This document shows, piece by piece, positions 15,093 to 16,741 of a stretch of 16,741 bases of DNA. Source of the DNA: Candidatus Hodarchaeota archaeon (lineage in GTDB: Archaea > Asgardarchaeota > Heimdallarchaeia > Hodarchaeales > YT1-039); contig JAEOTF010000525.1 of the NCBI GenBank assembly GCA_016840025.1, positions 1-16,741 on the forward strand, in the 5' to 3' direction. Made by a program: the position numbers and the translations under genes. Within the stretch, counting starts at the first letter, position 1; every line of letters starts with the position of its first letter. The notes under the pieces were generated by a model, which was given only the letters and a program-made list of their open reading frames with translations, ran no database searches and was not told where the DNA came from.

Positions 15093-15341
15093 AAATTTAA
15101 AAATTAATTAGATTCTTCACATATTACCTCTCACTTGTATCTTCAATTAACTACGTTCTTTTTTCGCATTAACCAGATCTAGCTGAGGATTATTATCAGT
15201 GTAAAGGGATAAAGCACATCATCCCAACCAACTAGATTGAATAGCCCCCTATTCCTATATATTTAAAGATATTGCCATTTTTAAGGTATATGAAGATTCT
15301 TCTTGATGATAAGATTCTAAGATTAGTGTTTTCTCATAAGG

Positions 15342-15376
15342 TTATCATTGAGTAATCAATGATTACTCTCTGATAA
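15342..15376. promoter_or_regulatory. 35-base near-perfect dyad upstream of the secreted-protein promoter
   Basis: The sequence is symmetric about base 15359. 15350-15358 (GAGTAATCA) pairs exactly with 15360-15368, and 15342-15347 (TTATCA) pairs with 15371-15376. That gives 15 of 17 matched pairs, with mismatches only at two neighbouring positions. It ends seven bases before the TATA box at 15383. This position is typical for an activator or repressor site rather than for a terminator. Confidence 0.6.
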
Positions 15377-15382
15377 TCTGGA

Positions 15383-15392
15383 TTTATAAAAA
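15383..15392 (+). promoter_or_regulatory. TATA box of the small secreted-protein gene
   Basis: TTTATAAAAA predicts a transcript start near 15413. That leaves a leader of about 20 bases that contains the ribosome-binding site GAGGG at 15424-15428. Confidence 0.55.
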
Positions 15393-15434
15393 TGAACATT
15401 ATTTTTCAAGCAAATTAATCTAAGAGGGACTAAA

Positions 15435-15791
15435 ATGAAAGTTTCGACGAGTAAGCTTCTGGTATCAAGCTTCTTGATTCTAAGCATTTGTGCCGTATTA
15501 ACAAGTTCAATTCCTACGGTAACCGCAGCAGGTCTTGGAGAAGTATATGGAATCGTGTACGATGGTGCTGATCCCACACCGAATGCGACAGTCGATTTGT
15601 ATATAGGATCGACATGGAAGGATGATGACATTACCGACGAGGACGGTACTTTCAGTGTTGGATGTATCATTCAAGGACGAACCACATTCAAGGTGGTAGC
15701 ATCCAAATCTGGTCACCCCAACGATACTGAATATGTTGTCGTCTATCCCTCTCAGAGCATCCAGCAAAATCTTAATATAACAGTGGTATAA
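15435..15791 (+). CDS. Small secreted protein with a carboxypeptidase-regulatory-like beta-sandwich domain
   Basis: This 118-residue protein has a clear signal peptide (positive N-terminus, hydrophobic core about 8-24, likely cleavage near AA 31-32). One short beta-sandwich domain follows (about 34-118), of the type seen in carboxypeptidase regulatory-like and Cna-B-like modules: a GIVYDG first strand with PTPNATVDLY, then an ITDEDGTFSVG turn and FKVVASKSGH. Such modules are structural, often found at cell surfaces or in adhesion proteins. There is no membrane anchor and only one cysteine after the signal peptide. ATG 15435 is chosen; GAGGG lies six bases upstream. It stands alone, behind a TATA box and a strong dyad, so it is probably tightly regulated. 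Its role is unknown. Confidence 0.8.
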   Translation: MKVSTSKLLVSSFLILSICAVLTSSIPTVTAAGLGEVYGIVYDGADPTPNATVDLYIGSTWKDDDITDEDGTFSVGCIIQGRTTFKVVASKSGHPNDTEYVVVYPSQSIQQNLNITVV

Positions 15792-15865
15792 TGGTGTTGG
15801 TTCCCTCCTGTTCGGAGACATCATTACAAATGCACGATATATAAATATATTATACTCAGACTCCC

Positions 15866-15897
15866 TTCTTTCCTATTTTTTTCTCTTTTTTTCTTAT
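15866..15897 (+). terminator. T-rich terminator of the secreted-protein gene
   Basis: A 32-base pyrimidine tract with runs of seven T lies 75 bases after the stop codon. It fits an archaeal T-tract terminator. Confidence 0.55.
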
Positions 15898-16086
15898 CAA
15901 TTAAATAATATAGATTGAAATTTTATGGAAATAATTATGAAGGAATAGTAGAAGCCCCATCTTGCTTGTTGGTGTTGTTCATTATGTATTTTTTCACATA
16001 AGAAACATAATATTAAAGAGGAGATGAGTAATTATTAGCCCTTCTAGGGGAAGAGCAATTTTCGACTTCCTTTAAATTAATAAATA

Positions 16087-16096
16087 TTTATATTTA
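16087..16096 (+). promoter_or_regulatory. TATA box of the terminal membrane-protein gene
   Basis: TTTATATTTA is centred about 34 bases before the ATG at 16126, predicting a start near 16118 and a leader of under ten bases. The leader contains GGGTG just before the start codon. Confidence 0.45.
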
Positions 16097-16125
16097 AACC
16101 GAATATTCAACAAAAAGGGTGTGTG

Positions 16126-16741
16126 ATGAAAAGCATGGATTCTTTTCCTCTCTCATTAACATTACTCTGGTCTGATAAAAGACGGTTAGTCATAACATTA
16201 CTTGGGCTCTTAATTGCCATTGTCCTCTTTGCCCAGCTCGTCATCTTTGCCTACTCCTATAATGGGGTGATATTTCAGCAGTATATGGAACAAGAAAAAA
16301 AGAAATACTATGATATATCAGTTACTGCGGCTCAATATTACGAGGTCGCCGATCAGGTGACTCCCGAGTTCTGCAAAATACCAAGGGCGCTCATTAACGA
16401 AACAGTTGATGAATTGGGGCTCAATTCCAAAATAACAGAGATAATTTCGGTACTGAAAGCCCAATGCTATTCACCTCGAAGTGTAGAGGGGTTATTGAAT
16501 GAATTCTCTTCGGCAATATACGGCTGTCCGGAGAAAGTGTTTTCCCGACTCCAAGCAGAGTACGGGTTAAAACACGGGAGTCAGCTCCCGGTCGGAGAAA
16601 AGGAAGCCCTCGTTTTCATACCGCCTAATGAAGAGGAAGAGGAGCCTATTGACGAGAACCGACCCCTTTATGAAATCGGAAGTAATATCTCAATAGCACT
16701 TGTTGACTACATTACTTCACAATCTGCCACCGGACAACAAA
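16126..16741 (+). CDS. Membrane protein, N-terminal part, FtsX-type permease-like (3'-truncated by window edge)
   Basis: The frame is open from ATG 16126 to the end of the window (205 codons), and no stop is reached. It starts with a short amphipathic segment (LTLLWSDKRR, 11-20). One membrane helix follows (about 21-43), then a long extracytoplasmic region with charged helices and an acidic run of glutamates (169-173). This is how large ABC-transporter permeases of the FtsX/MacB type begin: a first helix followed by an extracellular domain. No second membrane helix is reached, so the family is a guess. GGGTG at 16117-16121 may be a close ribosome-binding site; ATG 16135 (codon 4) is an alternative start. 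Four cysteines lie in the extracellular part and could form disulfides. Confidence 0.6.
   Translation, partial: MKSMDSFPLSLTLLWSDKRRLVITLLGLLIAIVLFAQLVIFAYSYNGVIFQQYMEQEKKKYYDISVTAAQYYEVADQVTPEFCKIPRALINETVDELGLNSKITEIISVLKAQCYSPRSVEGLLNEFSSAIYGCPEKVFSRLQAEYGLKHGSQLPVGEKEALVFIPPNEEEEEPIDENRPLYEIGSNISIALVDYITSQSATGQQ

Larger units (their letters stand above)
15029..15434. other. Regulatory intergenic region between divergent winged-helix and secreted-protein genes
   Basis: This 406-base region has no gene that I can support. It holds the direct-repeat promoter of the winged-helix gene (15068-15092), a small palindrome TAGATATCTA at 15042-15051 in that gene's leader, and near the other end the large dyad (15342-15376) and TATA box of the secreted-protein gene. 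Confidence 0.6.
15792..16125. other. AT-rich intergenic region with terminator and promoter
   Basis: No gene is seen in these 334 bases. The first half has the T-rich terminator of the secreted-protein gene (15866-15897), and the last 40 bases hold the promoter of the following membrane-protein gene. The middle (about 15900-16080) shows nothing I can interpret. Confidence 0.5.

Overview
The window looks archaeal. TATA-like boxes sit about 25 nt before several starts, GTG and TTG starts are common and some have good Shine-Dalgarno sequences, T-rich tracts follow genes, and most secreted proteins have an N-terminal signal plus one C-terminal membrane anchor. The mix of AT-rich DNA, NosD-like surface beta-helix proteins, eukaryote-like hydrolase families and an IS605-type tnpB relic suggests an Asgard (Promethearchaeota) genome. 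That placement is inference; there is no rRNA or other phylogenetic marker here.

Layout. 1-708: 3' part of a group II PLP decarboxylase. 709-3415: two small membrane-anchored surface proteins (DNRLRE-like and jelly-roll-like) flanking an unrecognised helical protein on the minus strand. This block is bracketed by two copies of a ~130 bp repeat, and the first copy is a relic of the present convergent junction between the second surface protein and hisC. 3389-6445 (minus): a HisC-type aminotransferase and a GH5 glycosidase of the glucosylceramidase/sterylglucosidase type. 6679-8822 (plus): a two-gene unit of a coiled-coil membrane protein with CorA-like topology and a class I glutamine amidotransferase.

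8901-13714: a cluster of related right-handed beta-helix surface proteins. They are a C-terminal anchor fragment, a secreted beta-helix fused to a metzincin-like protease domain, and a long beta-helix with calcium-binding TSP3-type repeats, a transmembrane segment and a cytoplasmic helical tail. 13715-14693 holds decayed DNA: a tnpB relic, a 41-codon membrane peptide gene and another broken reading frame. 14690-15028 (minus) is a small winged-helix regulator with a striking direct repeat around its TATA box. 15435-15791 is a small secreted beta-sandwich protein with a large dyad just upstream of its promoter. The window ends inside a membrane protein gene that resembles the N-terminus of an FtsX-type permease.

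No complete pathway is visible. The theme is cell-surface and secreted proteins with modular, swapped C-termini. The most unusual items are the beta-helix/metzincin fusion, the CorA-like plus amidotransferase pair, the duplicated convergent-gene relic, and the two strong operator-like arrangements near the winged-helix gene.
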